DNA from: Phycisphaerae bacterium
GTDB taxonomy: Bacteria > Planctomycetota > Phycisphaerae > Phycisphaerales > SM1A02
Reading direction: 5' to 3'
Assembly: GCA_002711415.1 (NCBI GenBank)
Contig: PARI01000032.1
Location: 22,861-86,860, forward strand
DNA: 64,000 nucleotides
Made by a program: the position numbers and the translations under genes. The notes under the pieces were generated by a model. That model ran no database searches and was not told where the DNA came from. It saw nothing but the letters and a program-made list of their open reading frames with translations. Every line of letters starts with the position of its first letter. Within the stretch, counting starts at the first letter, position 1. Below, one piece after another: positions 62,688-64,000 of the stretch.

Positions 62688-63977
62688 ATGATGTCAAGAT
62701 TGGATCAACAGCCAGAATGCCTTATCGAGGATCCGCTGCCGAAGAAGAAGATCCTCGAGGATGTTTCCATGGGTGGGCTGGTCAAGAGCCTTCCTGAGGA
62801 TTTCACCGTCGAGGAGGTTCCCCTTTACGAGCCCTGTGGCGATGGCGAGCACCTCTACCTCTGGGTCAGGAAGTACAACATGCCGCACACGGAGATGCGA
62901 TCGATCCTCCAGTCGCACTTCGGTGTCGGGCCCAAGTGTTTCGGTGCCGCAGGCATGAAGGACAAGGTTGCGGTCACGACCCAGATGGTCTCGATCCACC
63001 TGCCAGGCGGACCATTCGAGTATCCGCCCCTGGAGCATGATCGACTCCAGATCCTCGGTTCGAATCGTCATCTGAACAAGCTCCGGCGAGGTCACCTGAA
63101 GGGAAACAGATTCCACATCAGGGTCCGCCAGGTCGATCCGGTGAAGGTGACCACTGTCGCCGCTCGATTGAAGAAGCTGGAACAGGTCGGGATACCCGAT
63201 TACTACGGATACCAGCGATTCGGGTACAGGAGGAACAACCATGTGCTTGGATGCCACCTGGCCAACGGTCGTTTCGAGTCACTTGTCAGGGAACTGCTGG
63301 GCGCGACCGGGTCGAGCTATCCGGAGCAGCAGGAGGATGTCCGAAGGTTGTTCGACGCCGGTGACTATGCAGCTGCGCTTGATGGCTGGAGCAGTCGGAA
63401 CCAGGCCGAGCGAGCCGTCCTTCGTGGCTTGATCCGTGGTGATGACTGGGAGTCCTCCGTCATGTCGATTGAGCACCATACCCTGCGGTTCTGGCAGAGC
63501 GCGCTGCAATCGGCGATCTTCAATGACGTGCTGGACAAGCGGATCGATGAGGGGCAGCTCGCGTCACTCGTCGAGGGAGACATCGCGTGGAACGTCGTGG
63601 ACAAGTCCCTCACCCGGATCACTGCCGAGCACCTGGCTTCCGGTGATCTGGAGCAAAAGGTCCGCAATCTCGACCTCACCGCCACCGGGCCGATGTACGG
63701 ACCGAAGATGCTGTCGCCCACGGGAAGGCCGGGTCTGATCGAGGCCGAGTCCGTACTGCGAGGTGGGATCGACGACGGGACGTTCCAGCATGGCATCTTC
63801 AAGGACAACGGTGTCCGGCGTCCGTTTCGAATGATCATCCGTGACACGTCGATCAGTGCTGGTGTCGACAAGCACGGGGGGTACATCAGCGTGTGCTTCG
63901 AACTGCCCAAGGGCGGGTATGCCACCGTGGTCCTGGAGGAGCTTCTCGGGTCAGGGCTCGTGATGGGTCAGGGGTGA
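62688..63977 (+). CDS. truD: tRNA pseudouridine(13) synthase TruD
   Basis: This 429-residue enzyme converts uridine 13 of some tRNAs to pseudouridine. The catalytic motif GMKDK (Asp about residue 92) is preceded by CFGAAG, and the family motifs RGHLKGNRFHIRVR, NYYGYQRFG-like (DYYGYQRFGYRRNNHVLG) and a TRUD insert are present. Length matches the longer TruD branch. The gene follows the nuclease gene by 31 bases. The last 23 bases of the window hold nothing recognisable. Confidence 0.93.
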   Translation: MMSRLDQQPECLIEDPLPKKKILEDVSMGGLVKSLPEDFTVEEVPLYEPCGDGEHLYLWVRKYNMPHTEMRSILQSHFGVGPKCFGAAGMKDKVAVTTQMVSIHLPGGPFEYPPLEHDRLQILGSNRHLNKLRRGHLKGNRFHIRVRQVDPVKVTTVAARLKKLEQVGIPDYYGYQRFGYRRNNHVLGCHLANGRFESLVRELLGATGSSYPEQQEDVRRLFDAGDYAAALDGWSSRNQAERAVLRGLIRGDDWESSVMSIEHHTLRFWQSALQSAIFNDVLDKRIDEGQLASLVEGDIAWNVVDKSLTRITAEHLASGDLEQKVRNLDLTATGPMYGPKMLSPTGRPGLIEAESVLRGGIDDGTFQHGIFKDNGVRRPFRMIIRDTSISAGVDKHGGYISVCFELPKGGYATVVLEELLGSGLVMGQG

Positions 63978-64000
63978 AATGCGTCAGCAGGCCCCGCCCT

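Noticed and set aside
1-64000. CRISPR arrays, insertion sequences, phage or integron genes
   Set aside because: No regularly spaced repeats, transposase, integrase or terminal repeats were seen; gene content is continuous chromosomal.

Overview
The window looks like chromosomal DNA of a planctomycete, most likely of the class Phycisphaerae. I infer this from gene content, not from a marker gene. It is GC-rich and carries an LptD-type outer-membrane protein, a futalosine-pathway menaquinone gene (mqnE) and many secreted or lipoprotein genes of unknown function. Three extracellular proteins end in paired calcium-binding, dockerin-like repeats of the D-x-N-x-D-G-x-V-D-G-x-D-L type that are common in this group. 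Genes are packed tightly, with many 4-base ATGA or 8-base stop/start overlaps. There is no sign of phage, insertion sequences, CRISPR or a genomic island. The only RNA gene found is tRNA-Cys.

Layout. 1-4.5 kb: a partial galactokinase and a secreted helical protein (minus strand), then HAD phosphatase, LemA and RuvB. 4.5-8.7 kb: lptD and a UbiA-type prenyltransferase (minus). 8.8-12.1 kb: ribH-nusB-ftsY, a prepilin-like gene and a membrane protein. 12.3-21 kb: folC, leuS, small DUF2007-like and DUF2314-like genes, a lipoprotein, a methyltransferase and a PilZ protein. 21-30.3 kb: pabB (minus), pyruvate phosphate dikinase with an in-frame amber codon, a CBM9-like lipoprotein, a PhoD-like phosphatase, a HIT protein (minus), nadC-birA and a secreted protein. 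30.3-38.8 kb: a nitroreductase/deiodinase-like gene and a lipoprotein (minus), a secreted protein-ParA-VanZ operon, a lipoprotein, murJ and mqnE (minus). 39-47.4 kb: a 755-residue bitopic coiled-coil protein, two dockerin-tailed secreted proteins, a Pro/Lys-rich plus Trp/Cys-rich secreted protein, a redoxin lipoprotein and tRNA-Cys. 47.5-64 kb: two cyclophilins, gatB, hpt, a PH-domain membrane protein, dnaJ, a polyferredoxin-TPR fusion, a PTS EIIA-like gene, rsmB, metK, a dockerin-tailed subtilase, a bifunctional nuclease and truD.

Most genes are housekeeping: translation (leuS, gatB, truD, rsmB, tRNA-Cys), cofactors (ribH, folC, pabB, nadC, birA, metK, mqnE), envelope biogenesis (lptD, murJ) and protein targeting or folding (ftsY, dnaJ, cyclophilins). 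The unexplained material is mainly in the cell envelope: long secreted proteins, lipoproteins and coiled-coil or Trp/Cys-rich proteins without recognisable homologues.

The observations most worth checking are: the amber codon that cuts pyruvate phosphate dikinase just before its catalytic cysteine while the downstream reading frame stays intact; a recurring arrangement in which the promoter -10 element lies only 6-10 bases before the start codon, implying leaderless mRNAs; the Trp/Cys-rich secreted protein; and the ParA operon without ParB.
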